The position numbers were made by a program, and so were the translations under genes. From contig JBFXEJ010000036.1 of assembly GCA_050180235.1 (NCBI GenBank), positions 1-50,366 on the forward strand: a stretch of 50,366 nucleotides of DNA, written 5' to 3'. Shown here piece after piece: positions 50,283 to 50,366 of this stretch. Position 1 is the stretch's first letter, and every line of letters begins with the position of its first letter. The notes below the pieces were generated by a model. The model ran no database searches, was not told the DNA's origin, and saw nothing but the letters and a program-made list of their open reading frames with translations. This DNA comes from JAABRU01 sp050180235 (GTDB lineage: Bacteria; Desulfobacterota; Desulfobacteria; Desulfobacterales; Desulfococcaceae).

Positions 50283-50366
50283 TCACTGCGTGTTCTGATT
50301 ATCGGAGGTGTGACTTCTTTCGGGAAAGACGGAATTCCCGAAAAATTTGTACCTAAAAATATTCGT
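50283..50366 (-). CDS. Possible C-terminal end of a gene running off the window
   Basis: The minus-strand frame reads IFLGTNFSGIPSFPKEVTPP and then IIRTRSEKK before TGA. It stays open for 27 codons to the edge and has a protein-like composition, with a charged end. Too short to identify, and chance cannot be excluded. Confidence 0.3.
   Translation of the reverse strand, partial: TNIFRYKFFGNSVFPERSHTSDNQNTQ

Noticed and set aside
50153..50356. 67-codon plus-strand frame near the right edge
   Set aside because: Phe/Lys-rich, no ribosome site, and the opposite strand offers a slightly more protein-like partial frame.

Overview
This 50.4 kb window looks like one assembled contig, or the edge of one, from a Gram-negative anaerobe. 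The likeliest group is the Desulfobacterota (Desulfobacterales-like). That placement is inference from gene content: an acyl-CoA carboxylase/dehydrogenase cluster, a single-chain ADP-forming acetate-CoA ligase, a YedE/TusA/DUF3343 sulfur or selenium cluster, ThrH beside homoserine dehydrogenase, heptose genes for LPS, and a very dense load of short inverted-repeat elements. No rRNA, tRNA or sulfate-respiration gene is present to confirm it. The first ten bases match the end of an Illumina adapter, so the left end is probably a contig end.

Layout: (1) 1-5236, a minus-strand acyl-CoA catabolic operon resembling leucine/isovalerate degradation (acyl-CoA dehydrogenase, methylglutaconyl-CoA hydratase-like protein, biotin-dependent carboxyltransferase, HMG-CoA-lyase-like enzyme), with a TetR-type palindrome upstream and an XRE regulator fragment at the edge. 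(2) 5866-8825, a heptosyltransferase, an unknown secreted protein and a 1.25 kb repeat nest. (3) 8826-18044, a YhaN-like SMC/RecF-type ATPase without its nuclease, then a chemosensory block of two MCPs and two paralogous periplasmic binding proteins, with the tail of a third. (4) 18353-24718, hldE, a Uma2-type nuclease, a hom-thrH-thioesterase operon, and divergent purM. (5) 24927-29691, a WecA-type/CapD-N fusion and an OmpR-type two-component pair. (6) 30179-33784, a type IV pilin with a sigma-54-like promoter and PBP1A. (7) 34198-41673, a GntR regulator with twin operators, a TauE/SafE permease, an NAD(P)HX-dehydratase-like protein, DUF3343, TusA, YedE and acetate-CoA ligase. (8) 42771-50366, a DUF1847 protein, a PIN toxin/antitoxin-like pair, a helicase-HNH protein, a large secreted protein and a possible gene fragment.

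The most striking theme is the repeat elements. At least six families of short non-autonomous elements with terminal inverted repeats are present, several with clean target duplications (GAAATTTA, GGCCTTGC, ATAAC, ATTAT, TCCATA). They sit at the 3' ends of genes and supply or abut the stop codons of several. One 192 bp element has cut the C-terminal ~63 codons off the helicase-HNH gene: removing it with one copy of its 8 bp duplication restores a continuous reading frame. One element is nested in another, and a near-identical empty site for the same insertion lies elsewhere in the window. A palindromic repeat also sits in frame inside the Uma2 gene. No transposase is encoded here, so the elements would depend on enzymes elsewhere.
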